DNA from: Dryococelus australis
Lineage: Eukaryota; Arthropoda; Insecta; Phasmatodea; Phasmatidae
Length of the DNA: 64,000 nucleotides
Direction of reading: 5' to 3'
NCBI GenBank assembly: GCA_029891345.1
Contig: CM057009.1
Span: 294,315,966-294,379,965, forward strand
Shown here: positions 35,199-46,989 of the stretch, piece after piece
How positions within the stretch are numbered: position 1 is the stretch's first letter
Layout of the letters: each line of letters opens with the position of its first letter
The notes under the pieces: generated by a model
Told to the model about the DNA's origin: nothing
The model's input: the letters and a program-made list of their open reading frames with translations, nothing else
The model's database searches: none
Program-made: the position numbers and the translations under genes

Positions 35199-36900
35199 TT
35201 ATCTAAATACACCCTTACTTAGCTTGCTGTATAGACCTCCCCATCCTCCCTCTTCATTCATCATCCTGTATATTCTGACTAGCCATTCAACTTTCCTCCT
35301 GTCCTTCAATGAGCACCACCCCACTTCTTTCATCATCACTGATGGCCTATAGCTCCCTTCTTCCTTATCATCCTGCCCCTGCCTTCTCCACTTACGCTTC
35401 ACCCTTCTTGCTGCCCATATCTGAAACTTTTCCAGTTCTCGTACCTCCATCTCCACATACAGGTCCCATAGTGCTGCAGCATATTCTAACATTGGCCGTA
35501 CCTTTGTGCCATATGCCTTCTCATTCACCTCACATCTGACTCCCTTCAGTACCCTTCCGAGAATACCCAGAGCCCTTCTACCCTTTGCATCCACCCTCTC
35601 TACCTTTTTTTCCATCTGAGGTCTCCCTGCAGTACAATGCCTAGATACTAATAATCTGCTTCTTCTTCTATCTCTTGTCCCTCTCATCTGTACATGTCCC
35701 TGCTTATCACCTTCTTCCTTGTAAACCTTACTACCTTAGTTTTTCTTATATTTATCTTCATTTTATTTTTTCGGGTCCACAACCATTTCTTATCAATGTC
35801 CACCTGGAAATTTCCGCCCCCTCTCCCACCTCAGCATATAAAATACAATCGTCTGCAAACAATTTCATTTTTCCCCTAACCCCCAAACCCATGTCATTAA
35901 CCATTATGGTAAATAACAAAGGACGCAGCAGCCTTCCCTGTGGTACCCCTGACGTAACCTCCTCTTCCTCCTATATTGCCTCCCCACTTTCACCCTCTGC
36001 CTTCGCCCCCTGAGAAAGCCCCCCGTCCATTCCACTACCCTCCTGTCTGGTATCAGCACCTCCACTTTCCTGATCAATGTCCCATGGGGAACCTTATCGA
36101 ATGCCTTCTCAAAATCTATGAAGCACGCATCCACCTGCTTCCCCTCATCAACTACCTGCACCAGATCCTCTAATAACCCAGCCAGCTGAGTCTCACAAGA
36201 GAAACCTCTCCTGAAACCATGCTGGGACTCCTCCGACCAATTCCTATTGATAATAACCCTCACCACATACTCAACCACCAGCCTCTCCATTACTTTTCCT
36301 GTACTTGATGTGAGACTCACCGGTCTGTAGCTGCCAGGGCTCCCCCTAGCCTCGCCCTGCTTGTATATAGGTACCACCATAGTAACCTACCAATCTTGTG
36401 GTAACTTACCCTCTCCTAAGGGTTTTTTACACAGCACCTCTAAATATTTCACCAACGCCCTTCCACCAAACTTTAGTGCTGCATTTCCTATTTCATCTGG
36501 TCCCCCTGCCTTACTGCTCTTCAAACACCTAATTACCTATCCTATCTTCCACTCCCTCATATTAAACTCACTGAACACCCCCCGAACCCTGTTTTTTCCC
36601 CTCATTCCAACCCTCCTTTACCGCAAACACTGACAAGTACTGTCCTTGCAGCATCTCCGATTTTTCTTGGTCATTTGTCGCATGCCTACCATCCCTTCCT
36701 CTTAGCAGAGGGATCCCTTTCTCTCCTCCCCTTAACCTCCTAACATACCTAAACAATTTCCCCCATTCCTTGCTTTTTCCTTCTTTCACCATGTTCCCCA
36801 GAATTACATGTTTTGCCTGTTTGATCTTCCTTTCAAGCTCCCTACCCATTTGTTCCATCATTTATTTAAATCTCATCATCCCCTCATTTCTCCACTTGGC
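35199..36900 (-). pseudogene. CR1 ORF2, reverse transcriptase domain
   Basis: From right to left the minus strand reads the region before the fingers (36861-36568), SYRPVSLTSSTGKVMERL, QHGFRRGFSCETQL, ACFIDFEKAFDKVPHG, a frameshifted VPQG block near 35950, then the thumb (35687-35199) with VRPMLEYAAALWDLYVEMEV and LEKFQIWAARRVKR. The catalytic motif A is intact; motif C is decayed. Several frameshifts are present. Confidence 0.9.
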
Positions 36901-36999
36901 ATGTATTTTTCTGCACTTCTTCATTTTCAAAATCTCCTGTCCATAATATGGTGGATCTCCCCCATCCCATAACCTTTTCATTGCCACAAATTTCTCCAA

Positions 37000-37935
37000 C
37001 ATAATATCCATTAATTCTCAAAACTCCCTCCACAACCCCTCTACACCCTCCTCCCTAGACCATTTTTAAACCTGTCTCTCAGGAAGATTTCTGCCCCCTT
37101 CTTGTCTCCTCGCTACACCAACCTTTCTGCCGTTTGCTCTTCGCTCATCCTGCCAATCCCAATTTTCACAACTGGAATATGATGGTCGCTTATACCATCC
37201 GTATTGCACCAACTACAGCATTCCCAGGTCTGACCAACACCAAATCCAGCACTGACCCAACACCCTCCTCATGCCATCTTGTAGGTGTTTCTACTACCTG
37301 GGCTAATCCTCTGTTGACTAACTATGCTGCCATTCTCTGCATCATGCTACTCATTCCTTCTGTGCCCGCTATCCATTTCACACCTGGCATATTCAAATCC
37401 CCTGCTACAACAACCAACTGCCTATCCTTTAGTCTATCGACACTTTCCTTGATCATCTAAATTGCTTGCCATCCCTGTCCTGGTGGTCTATATGCTGCCA
37501 GCAAAATAATTTTCCTATTACTACCACCACTCAAATTAATTTCCATTACATCGATATCCTGACTAATTCATTCTACCTCCCCTTTTAGCCCTTTCCTTAC
37601 AACAACAATTTTTCCTCATTCTCTCACATCCCTGTCTTTTCTGAAGATAGTGAACTTATCCTGCCTACATTCAATGTCCAGCACTTCCTCAGTCAGACAG
37701 GTCTCCACTGCTACCACTATATCTGCCCTGTATCCTTCAACCTATCCCCAGAAGCCCTCCAACTTGTTGTACACAGTCCTACAGTTCACCACCAGTATCT
37801 TTACACTAGTACTCTGCTTTACCATTCTACATTGCTTTTCTCTATCTCCACCCCTGCAGCCTCATAAATTCTATCATTTATGTTTCTCTCCACTTGTGTT
37901 TCCTTGCTTCTAACTGATTGCTATTTCAACAATTG
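37000..37935 (-). pseudogene. CR1 ORF2, endonuclease domain
   Basis: Minus-strand pieces match the 27.6-28.5 kb copy: ILVVNCRTVYNKLEG, DIVVAVETCLTEEVLDI, YRPPGQGWQAI, VVVAGDLNMPGVKW (the standard GDxN form) and GSVLDLVLVRPG. The SDH motif region is disturbed by a small deletion near 37200. Several stops are present. Confidence 0.8.
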
Positions 37936-37959
37936 CTGCTTTTTCTGACCCTCTCCATG

Positions 37960-38410
37960 CAGCCAGCTACTTCCCTACCTAGCAGATCACCTAGAATCCT
38001 CTTTCCCTGCTCTGTCATGTGAACCTGGTCTCTCCCTACATTTTCCCAGCATACCCATTTCCTACTATCTATAAATGTAGCCCCAGATCCCTACAGGATA
38101 CTCCTTTCCTAACCAGCATGCCACTGACTACTGCCCTAGCTCCAGGGAACTTCTCCCACACTTTCCTCAGGAATCCTCTGAGGCCCCGCTCTACCTCCTG
38201 CCCCAAATCCCTTCGAGCCAGGTCATTTCCCCCTACATAAATTAGAAGAACCTTTGCCATCCTGCTACCTCTCATACTACGAAAACACTTTTCTCCAAAT
38301 CCCTGGTATTTGCCCCCCCCCCCCCAAATGCTGCTTTATACGTAATGTTCTTCCTGACTTCCCTCAGCTGCACCCCCTTTACAATAGAGCTGTCTAGAAA
38401 AACTACCTGT
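37960..38410 (-). pseudogene. CR1 ORF1, SGNH esterase domain
   Basis: Read in shifting minus frames: VVFLDSSIVKGVQLREV (block I region with the nucleophile Ser), AFGGGGG (stretched by a G run), KVLLIYVGGNDLARRD (block III, GxND), FPGARAVVSGMLVRKGV and GRDQVHMTEQGKRIL (block V, DxxH). All catalytic blocks of SGNH hydrolases can be seen. Compared with the 28 kb copy about 45 bases are missing before the FIDSRKW stretch. A basic linker (38462-38752) precedes it. Confidence 0.75.
38313..38325. repeat. Poly-C run
   Basis: Thirteen C bases in the esterase region; on the minus strand it encodes a Gly run. Confidence 0.95.
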
Positions 38411-38751
38411 GCCTCCTTTCCTACAACCTGTTCCTACTTTGTGGCTCTTCCACCCACCTGCCTACCCTTGTCTACTTCGTCTCTTACCTGATCCTTGTCT
38501 CTGGCCTCCTGCAGCACCCTTGTTCCCACCCTTTGACCAGCCCTCTTCTTTCCCCTCTGACCTTGAACTGTCCACTTGGCCTGCTTGCTGGTCTTTGCTA
38601 ATCACACACTTGGAAGCCTCAGCATACTTCTTCCTACCTTCTACAACTGCTTGTACCCTGCTTTCTGTTCCCCGTTTCTCTATTTCTGATTGCTTCCTGC
38701 CGACTACTACTATCACCTTATACCTCGCTACTATTTTTTGCTCCTCTAACA

Positions 38752-39177
38752 TTATTTGTGTCTTATGTCTTCTACTACCTTATCCCTTTCTACTGCCTCC
38801 AACTCCTCTATCCTCCTCCTTAATCTTACCACCTCTATCTCTGCCTCCCTCCTCTTCTGCCTTACCTCCTGCAGTTTCTTCTGCAGCCCTACTTGCATTC
38901 TGCCTAACTCTTCCTCTCTACTCAGCTTTTCCTCCTGTGGACTAGCTTGCATTTTCCTTAGCACCCCCTTTATATCTTCCAACTCCTCCTCTAACTTATC
39001 CACCCTCATTTCTATTCTACTCTTACCCATTGCATTCCTGACCTTTTCCTCCATCCTCTCAATCCTATGCATCATTCCCCTCTCTTTCCTGCTCATCAAA
39101 TCTACCATCTCCCCTTTCCACCTCTCCTCCTTAACCACTTCCATCCTTGTCACAGGCTTCCCCTCAGCATATTCCAA
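38752..39177 (-). pseudogene. CR1 ORF1, coiled-coil segment
   Basis: An intact 141-codon frame dense in E, K, R and L heptads, for example RIERMEEKVRNAM, VDKLEEELEDIKGVLRKM and IEVVRLRRRIEELEAVE. A long coiled coil is typical for multimerising LINE ORF1 proteins. The plus-strand 188-codon Ser/Leu-rich ORF over it is a shadow. Confidence 0.75.
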
Positions 39178-39249
39178 ATCGAGTTTCCACCTTCTGCACT
39201 TATTTGTGTTTCCTTCTCTACCATTAATTAGTCCCCTAACACCGTCACT

Positions 39250-39375
39250 AAACCCTTTCCCTCAGCACATTCCTCACACCCCCACTCATGTTCCTTTAGT
39301 GATCCCAGTTCCTCCTCCATGATCCCTATACAGCTAACATTGTACCAGCCGCCACACTGGTCGCACTGCACCCCT
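39250..39375 (-). pseudogene. CR1 ORF1, PHD-finger-like domain
   Basis: The minus strand reads VQCDQCGGWYNVSCIGI and, after a short helix, EHEWGCEECAEG. The pattern C-x2-C-G-x-W-Y-x4-C-x-G-I ... W-x-C-x2-C is the second half of a PHD finger; the first Cys pair (CEC) lies just upstream in a shifted frame. PHD fingers in CR1 ORF1 proteins are known; they may help in chromatin or RNA contact. Confidence 0.65.
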
Positions 39376-39780
39376 TACCAAAGCCCCTGCACTCACACCT
39401 CCCTATAATTTTTTAAAAGATAATTTAACTAACTTAAAACTAAAACTCCTCTCCGTTATAAAATACACCAAATACCTACATATACACACACTTTCTTAAC
39501 TAGCCTAACTTACACCATACACCCTTTACCCTCGTACAATAACAGAGGTCTCGGCCCCATGCACACAATCAGACACTACCCCTCCATGTAACTAATTACC
39601 ACATAAAACACTAATCTTAACACTAATTATACCTCAAACTACTCCTCCGCCTATATTTAAACCTATTGCTAGAACTAATTATAAGCCAAACCAACCTTAA
39701 ATACGGAACGACACAACCTGTAGTCTCTCTGTGGTAGCCCGATAGAAATATAGACTGGTGACTAACTGTTGGCCATCAGT

Positions 39781-40062
39781 GTCGGGCCTGCGATGGCTGT
39801 ATGTCATTCTGATGCTAGGTTTTTGGCGGCTGGATGCCACTACAATGCCGGGCCTGTGATGTTTGGATGTCACTATGATGCCGGGCATGCGATGGCTGGA
39901 TGTCGCTATAATGCCGGGCCTGCAACGGCTGGGTGTCATTACGACACAGGGCCTGTGATGGCTGGATGTCATTACGATGCTCGGCCTGCGATGGCTGGAT
40001 GTCATTACGATGCCGGAACTGCGACGGCTGGTTGTCGTTATGATGCCAGGCCTGGAGAGACA
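39781..40062 (+). repeat. 33-bp minisatellite, about 8.5 units
   Basis: The unit is about GGGCCTGCGATGGCTGGATG followed by TCATTACGATGCC. Because 33 is a multiple of 3, three frames stay open through it: a plus frame with repeats of GPAMAGCHYDA and two minus frames. Units differ at several positions, so the array is not recent. There is no start context or domain, so a protein is unlikely. Confidence 0.9.
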
Positions 40063-42523
40063 TGATGTCCAAATATAAAGAATAACCATGAAAAAACTTT
40101 AACTTTTCGATTGAATTTTTTAGTAATTGTTGTTCTTTTTACATACATTCATTTCATTTACTTCTCAACACATTATATGATAAAAAAATCTTTTGCTTCC
40201 CAAGTGCAGGATTCTAACACTTTCATGTAACACTTAAAAGCTCTAATATTAAAATACCATAAATATTTGTTACGCTGCTAAGTGTCAGATTAACAGTAAC
40301 ATTATGTCTGTAATGCGTTCACAACACACAGATTCTAATTTTGATTGAGGCCAAAATAAATTGTCGCGTTGGGAGTTTTATATCACACTTCACTAATTTT
40401 TATAGTGTATTTTCAGTGTTCAAAATCAAAGCTCTCTTACTTCCAGCTTTTATTTACTTAGATCAAAAGTACGGTTAGTAAACCTGCATGGTCAATGTTT
40501 ACCTAATGTTGACACGTCCACATCAACGTAACCTAACACTACTGTCCTGCCACTGGCCTAGCACTGCCCAATACTTCCTTTCCTATATATAAATATATAA
40601 CTTATTTATAAAATTAGCGATAGTCATTTGTGATATTCAGACTGGAAAATTGCATCATAATTTATTATACACTATGCCGCTGGTAAAGCGTTGTCTCTGT
40701 ACCCTAACACCAATATGCGCTCTGCGCACATCAAACATATTTGCGCTACATAACATTAAAACCCTTTTAAAACTACATCCAAGACACTATGAGCATAAAC
40801 ATAAACTGCACCATTAATTTTATGGATGGCAGTGAGTTACAGTAATACTTGTGTTTGACGTGCATGATAATGCAAGTGTACGTTACATTAGGAATATCAA
40901 CAAGAATATATTTCAGAACACTATTCGCACAATAAAAACAAACAACACACATTATTACCCTTTTTAAAAAATAATCACGTGTCTATCTGAGACACAACAT
41001 ACATAAAACCTTTTTGTTTACATCTGGAACAGACACGTCAATTATACAAATAATCCTTGAAATCACTCAGAGCATTTGGCTTGTTGCACAAAAATGCACT
41101 TTGTTCATTTACTGGCCTTTTACAAAATTAAATATTTTAATTACTCCGATTTTTACACATCATGCACTATCACTGTATTGGTGCCCTTGATGTGAACACT
41201 GGGACTGGTGAGATGGCCATGGCCGATGAGTGTTGGTCGTATAGACGGGGAGAACGGCCTAGGGTGCTGGCTCATATCTCTTTTTTTTAAATGTTCAATT
41301 CAATTTTTATGCATAGCATGCATTGCTATATTAATTTGTGTACATTCTGTGTCTCACAACATTCATTTCACATTTTTATCAAGGGTGACGTGTTCCTAAT
41401 GTCCACGTATCTCTTGTGCTCGTTTGTTCCATCATAGACGCATTAATCACACAGCAACACTCGACCGATCGACATTAGGTCGCGGTCTCGATCAGTGCAG
41501 GTCGACAAGAATGGCATTTACACTTTTCTTGCCGCCCTGCAACTCAAGCGTCCGCAAGTCATAATATTTACATTCATCACAAGAGGTAACTCTCATGATG
41601 AATGGATAGGATATGTGGCCTAAATGAGTGTGTCCCGTGAAGTCATGACCGTTAGATGCAACAGCCATTGGAGGAAATACTGGGATAAGCGGTGGTGCTT
41701 ATTCCCACTGCTTTCCGATGTGCGCGATGTGGACAGGCCACCTGACCGAATCTGGAGTGCGACGTGGCTCCAAGTAGTGTCAAAAGACGGGGATACACAT
41801 TCCCGCAGAAAGTGTAAAGCAGCAAGCAGTTCCCTAGATGCATTAATTAATAGCAGGATTTTTTTTTACATTTTAAGCTGTGATTGCACCTTAATTAACT
41901 AGGGAAATAGCCCGCACCATCATAGAGATTAGATAACATATAATAGCTCCGCCCCTAATGAGGAAATATATGTGGCATCATATCCATACGCATTCCTGAA
42001 ATTATAACCATTACGACACACACAGATTTTAATATGTTAATTATAACAGTGTGCATGTAATCATCTATCGACAATCAGCCACCTGAGGCATCATTTCATT
42101 TACTATCACCCTTCAAGTGCAGTGACATACTCGTGATGTCACATTCTTAGCCATATCTGGGGCTTTGGCATTCACGGGTGTGTCACCAATGTGCTTTAGT
42201 TTAGTAATCATAATTATGTACAATGTCAGTTTCATTTATCATGCTAGTTATAAAGTTATATTTTTTTCATGTTTACATTTTGGCGCTGGATTCTCCGGAC
42301 GTGTGGCGAAGCCAACACCATGTCATTAGTCAGTCTTCAGCACTCCAGAAAACCAGCAGGCGAACGGTAAGCTCCGCGTACCACCCTCAGCAATTCAATC
42401 TAGGCTGCATTTTTTTCATCGCAATAGTTAACATATCTCAGGAACAATTATGTACTTTTATTTAGCCAAGGGAGGACGTCCTGCATCCTGAGGTTTTTAT
42501 GTATCTCTAACTTAAGGCCTACA
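40063..42523. other. No gene seen
   Basis: AT-rich, with a few ORFs of 63-92 codons (41208-41399, 41624-41902) that show no domain. Confidence 0.5.
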
Positions 42524-43705
42524 TGGTAATGACCACCGGCCTTGCAGCACTTGTGTCGTGAGCGCAAGTGCAATGCAAAAGGTGTAAATTGACAGAGCAA
42601 TCACATGTGCCCGCGCGCTATTATACAATAAGTAGAGCTTGTAAAAGAGGGCATAAGTAAAGAGGCTGAGAATATAAGACACTCAAGGATGGCTTATCGC
42701 GCAATGACATAAAAGATAGCCCTATAATGCTTTGTGCCACCGCTTGCTTTAGAGTGCATTTTTGTCTGTTCATATAATTTTAATTCTTCACATATTCCGT
42801 CCTCACTTCATTCCACTCAGTGCAGTTATACTTGTAAAAGGATTCTGATTCTTGTGTAATTATTTATGTAACATTTGTAAGCAGGTAAGCAATGTATGTA
42901 TTGATGTTCATATTGTGTGGTGTAAGAAAGTAGTCTGCACAGCCTACTTCCCCACCATCACTCTCCAGCATGCCACGCATGGGAAGTTAGTCATATCTCT
43001 GTGTCTCGAGGGTGTAGATGTGGTGACCGATGGGGTCGCGTTTCGCTTGCTTGGGCGGCACATCAACTTTTGTTACTAATAATTTCATTGCAATAGACTT
43101 TAATTACCGGAACCATTTGTTTTATCGCTGCTCGAGACTACCTACCCCTATCCTTCGCCTGGGATGGCATAGCTTTCACTTAAGTTTTTGTGGCCTCGCG
43201 CCTTTTTCTACCATGCTACCTCACCGGAAGGTTTAAACCTAGAAGTGTTGGCAAAGTGTCTCTTGTCAGAAGAGTCTTAATAAAACCCCAATTATTTACG
43301 TAAAGGAAATCTGTGCATCTTCATTCGAGTTGCGTACAGGCTTTCGGGGCATGGGCCCCCAACTTTCCTGCAACTTCATAACAATTTGCAAAGTGCCCAT
43401 GTAATGTTTTGATGTTTATTTCGTCGTGTTATGTATGGGTGTGTGGTTTGCCCTAAGAATCCACTGTGTATTATGCATACCAGTATCATTTCTACTTAAG
43501 TAGCAACTCCGGAAGGATGTCGCCTTTGGCCATTGGCACACGACCCTGAGGAAGCAGTCAGCTCTACATTACAAGTTTACATTGCACCCCATGCTATGTC
43601 TGGCGCAAAAGTATCACAACAGAGTTTCAACAGGTATTCAAGGTAAAAATCCTACCCAAACTCCAACCTTAAATTTCCCACATTTTGCTCCACCATCTAT
43701 CGTCA
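42524..43705 (+). repeat. Gypsy copy 1, 5' LTR
   Basis: Aligns with 56741-57917 from its first bases (TGGTAATGACC against TGTGATCAGTG, then GCGCAAGTGCAA) to GTCAAA at the end. Strong shared blocks: ATTATTTATGTAACATTTGTAAGC, split here as TTATTTATGTAACATTTG and TAAGCAGGTAAGCAATG, and CACACGACCCTGAGGAAGC. The copies differ by many substitutions and small indels, so insertion is old. Confidence 0.85.
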
Positions 43706-43706
43706 A

Positions 43707-43720
43707 ATGTCGCCCAATTT
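43707..43720 (+). other. Gypsy copy 1, primer-binding site
   Basis: ATGTCGCCCAAT follows the LTR end, one base from the TGGCGCCCAA-type site complementary to a tRNA-Lys 3' end. Copy 2 has the same ATGTCGCCCAAT at its own LTR edge, which supports the call. Confidence 0.65.
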
Positions 43721-44390
43721 AGTGATGCTATCCTTCTGGCAATATTTCCTACCTTCTGACCAATCTGAATTATTTCTCAAAATTTCCCAAAAAATTTCAA
43801 AATTTTCAAACTCCTACCAGAATATTTCCCACTTATCCTGACCAACACCCGCAGCAAGGGAATGTATAGACGATCTACAGTATGCAACCAGATCCGTGGG
43901 ACACTGTAACGTTGCCCCAAGATGCCGGAAAAACGAAGCATGTGGTCAGGGTGAGAAATCACGCAAAGACTGGAAGGACACCACCTTTGAGGCAAGCAAC
44001 TATGAGGGAGAACATAAAGGGGAGCAGACAGTGGCCATTTTGGAGCACTGTGATGTCAACCATGCCATGCCACCCATGCGCCAGTAGCAGGAAAATGGGG
44101 CTGCGAGACATTCCCCTCTGCCTGTAATGCGCCACACAGGAGGAGAAGGAGAACTGTAAAGAGGAAGGAACAAGCCATCCTTCCATGCTCCCGACCCTGC
44201 TGCCGACTAGCTGAGTGGGTCTTTGACCCCTGTCATGCACCACGCTGCAGGGACTATCACACCATGATGTCACTTGTGCTGCACCGAGCATCGCACTCTC
44301 CCGACCGCGTTCCCACATACTGCACTCCTGCATACTGTGCTCCCGCATCTGTTCTTCCGCGACCACATGTAGCTGTTTGTAAACACAACA

Positions 44391-45800
44391 TGGCTGGCCA
44401 GACCTGTAGCGATGCATCATCATTGCTATGTCCACAATGCTTGCGCATACTTCCGCAGGAACTCATTGCGAAGTATGAGCGAGGTACCAGGTACTGTAAA
44501 TGCGAACGACAGTCCAGTCCAGTGAACATCCGTGCTGCGGTCATCCACGTGAGTGACAGTATACAGAACTTCGTGTCAGATTGAAACGAAAAGAACCTAC
44601 ATAAATTTTTCGGACAATCAACAAATACTGGTGTCACAATCTTTTCTGCACAGGTCAAGGCCCACTTTTACTGAATCGCATACAGTGTAGCAACCGGTAC
44701 CATGCTGAATCTATAAACATTAGTGAACAGTAGACCATCAACAGATTTATGTTAATATTCAGGAAATGCAACGTCCAACTGGTAATGCAGTAAAAACATG
44801 ACATATAACTGGGATTCATTTTTCTGTGAACTTCAAAGAATGAACACATGCGATCGTCCGGAGTGCATGGACAAAAAAGTGGCGGAATGCAAACATGCAG
44901 CACGTGCGTAACTAAGGTGCATAGCAAGTGTCAAGGGGAAGCGGATTAGACAACAGTTGAGGGAGAGAAATTCACATGATGGGATTGTACGGCCACACCA
45001 CTCATTCATAACACACACGTGGTACCAGCAAGGACTTCCGTGCCAGAACCACAACCCACATCTATGGCCACACCCTATGTTCCACCTATGCATACATATT
45101 TCTCCACACCCATGTACAATCTGCATTTTCCTGCAGTTTTAGCAAATTTACAGAACATTTTCCCAGCATCCACTCCACTTACGACTGCACAACAAACCAT
45201 TAACAGCACTGTGGAAACTACACACATTAGTAACAACAGGTAAGAAATTCAAAGTCGCCCAACTCCAACCCGCTTCCAAGCATTGCCAACATATTCAGGA
45301 CAACTGAAAGAGGATCCGTCGGCATTCGTAAACGACTGCACCACACGACTACAATGGTAAGGGGTGTCAGAAGGCAAGTGGCCAGGCTGTGTTGACAAGC
45401 AATTGGAGGGTGATGCAAGACAGTGGTGAAAATCTATGAACCAATACGGACTGACATGGGCAGAGTTTATGCAAGTGTTTAGGTGCAGATTCGGAGGAAC
45501 TTTCACATCTATTCAAGTGCAAACTAAATTGACCCTGCAAGAGCAGCAGGGAGGAGAAACTCTCACAGCTTTCATCAATCGAAAAATTCACCAGGTGCGG
45601 AAGTTTCGTCCAGAATTATTCGAATTCGAGGTATTGGAAGTCATCGCCGAGACTGCCATACCTGAGTATCGCACTGCTCTCGTCCCGCTACTGAACAGCG
45701 GTCATGAAGAATTTATGTGCATCACCATCATACTGGAGCATAACACGAGCATCACGCGATGCAAAACAGGAGGCGCACGGATGCACGCATATGCAGCTAC
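44391..45800 (+). pseudogene. Gypsy copy 1 gag, broken
   Basis: The N-terminus reads MAGQTCSDASSLLCPQCLRI and then YERGTRYCKCERQSSP, a Cys-rich segment that recurs in copy 2 (SSAAALLCLQCLQPTP, FCRCNRMTSS). After several stops the capsid domain follows at 45436-45730: MNQYGLTWAEFMQVFRCRF, LTLQEQQGGETLTAFINRKI, FEVLEVIAETAIPEYR, the retrotransposon Gag fold (W..F...F, Q..GE...F). The frame stops before any nucleocapsid. Gag would form the particle shell. Confidence 0.75.
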
Positions 45801-46640
45801 CTTCTTCATCAAGCTCACATTATTAAAGAGCAAATTTCAGAAATGCTAGCAGATGGGGTTATCGAGCCAACCAGAAGAAGGTATAACTCTGCTACCATGT
45901 TAGCACTGAAAAAGGATGGGACCTGGAGATTTTGAGTGGACTTCAGGCCCATCAATCAGGTCACATGTGGCGCGATATCCCCCTACACCAGTGTCAAGGA
46001 TGCCTTAAGTTCATTGGGAAAGGCCAGAATTATGTTTTCACTCGACTTGCACAGTGGCTACTGGCAAATACCAGTACACCAGGAAGACTGGGAAAATATC
46101 GCTTTTACAGCTCCCAATAGTCGGAGATATCAGTTCTGCGCTATGCCCTTTGGCCTCCAGTGCGCACCCGCCACATTCCAACGCATGATGGTTAGGGTGC
46201 TGGACGGCCTAGAAGGCGAATTCATGCTGGCAAACTTGGATGATGTAGTAATTTGGTCTGAAACGTGGGAAGAAAATTCGCACCATCTGTCCCTCATGCT
46301 AGAGATGCTAGAAATGAATGAATTGATGTGCGCCACTAGTAAATGTCACTTGAGGAAGACATATTTAGAATTTCTAGGTCACATGGTCAGCGAGTCTGGT
46401 AACCGGCCAAACCCCAAACAGCTGGGACTGATAGAACATTAACAAGCACCATGCACGTGGAAACAGTTGAGAAAATTCTTTGGCCTGGTTAGTCGTTTGC
46501 GGGTGCACTTCCAGCACATCGCCATAATTACAGCACCCCTCACGGACCTGCTGTCTGCACAGAAGCAGTACATGTGGGGTAGCGTGCAGTAAACTGCTTT
46601 CCAGAACATCAGTGGAAATCCCGAATGTGTCTCGCACTAG
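45795..46640 (+). pseudogene. Gypsy copy 1 reverse transcriptase
   Basis: The frame enters at HIIKEQISEMLADGVIEPTR, continues MLALKKDGTWRF, stop, VDFRPINQVTCGAISPYTSV, MFSLDLHSGYWQIPV (motif A Asp), YQFCAMPFGLQCAPATFQRM (motif B), ANLDDVVIW (motif C with both Asp; the usual Tyr is Asn), and FLGHMVSESGNRPNPKQL. After a stop the connection reads LRKFFGLVSRLRVHFQHIA and TAPLTDLL. It would make cDNA in the particle. Only two or three stops interrupt it. Confidence 0.9.
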
Positions 46641-46750
46641 GATGTTACGCCGAAGCATGCCACTTGTACTTGAAGAGCGACACCAGCCTGGAGAGGCTGG
46701 GCGCCATACTTTAGCAGTATAATGACAATAGATGTATAATGGCCCTCTCT
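46641..46750 (+). pseudogene. Gypsy copy 1 RNase H, N-terminal part
   Basis: In one frame HLYLKSDTSLERLGAIL, stop, QYNDN matches the start of Gypsy RNase H (the D-A-S-x-x-G-x-G-A-V-L motif, with the first catalytic Asp). The reading ends where the inverted repeat of the inserted element starts. Confidence 0.65.
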
Positions 46751-46903
46751 CACCCCACTTTTTCCTGCGATTTCCACTAAAAGTACAAGAAAAAACTAAC
46801 ATAACTATTTTTCGTTATTTTAACGAAAGAACAAGAAAAAAATAAAAAACTCAAAATTTTAAATTCGATGAAAAAACGATCAAAATCAAGCAAATTTAAG
46901 CTG
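46751..46903 (+). repeat. Polinton-like left terminal inverted repeat
   Basis: Its reverse complement (ATTTGCTTGATTTTG ... CATCGAATTT ... ATTTTGAGTTTTT ... CTTTCGTTA ... AAAAAGTGG) aligns with the right end at 53803-53950 and with an inner duplicate at 53486-53640. Confidence 0.75.
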
Positions 46904-46989
46904 AAATAAAGCAAATTACTAGTTTAAAGCAACTTTTTTATGTTTCTGGATACAAAAATTTTCAATTAAAAATCAAGCAATTTTCATCG

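Larger units (their letters stand above)
34985..39410 (-). mobile_element. CR1-type LINE, near full-length copy (about 4.4 kb)
   Basis: Minus-strand order: PHD-like finger, coiled coil, basic linker, SGNH esterase, endonuclease, RT, 3' UTR. This is the complete architecture described for CR1-like elements. Many single-base stops and shifts make it inactive. The 3' end carries the same terminal block (CAATTAGGCTACC on the plus strand) as the fragment at 25.1 kb. Confidence 0.85.

Noticed and set aside
38409-39322. Long plus-strand ORFs (178 and 188 codons) rich in Ser, Leu and Pro
   Set aside because: They are the antisense of the CR1 ORF1 linker and coiled coil; composition explains the lack of stops.
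39781-40062. Possible CRISPR array
   Set aside because: The units are contiguous and all vary alike; there are no unique spacers between constant repeats, and the genome is eukaryotic.
39697-40089. 130-codon minus ORF and 98-codon plus ORF over the minisatellite
   Set aside because: Open only because the repeat period is a multiple of three; no start context or domain.
41208-41902. ORFs of 63 and 92 codons
   Set aside because: No domain, no paired frame, length expected by chance.
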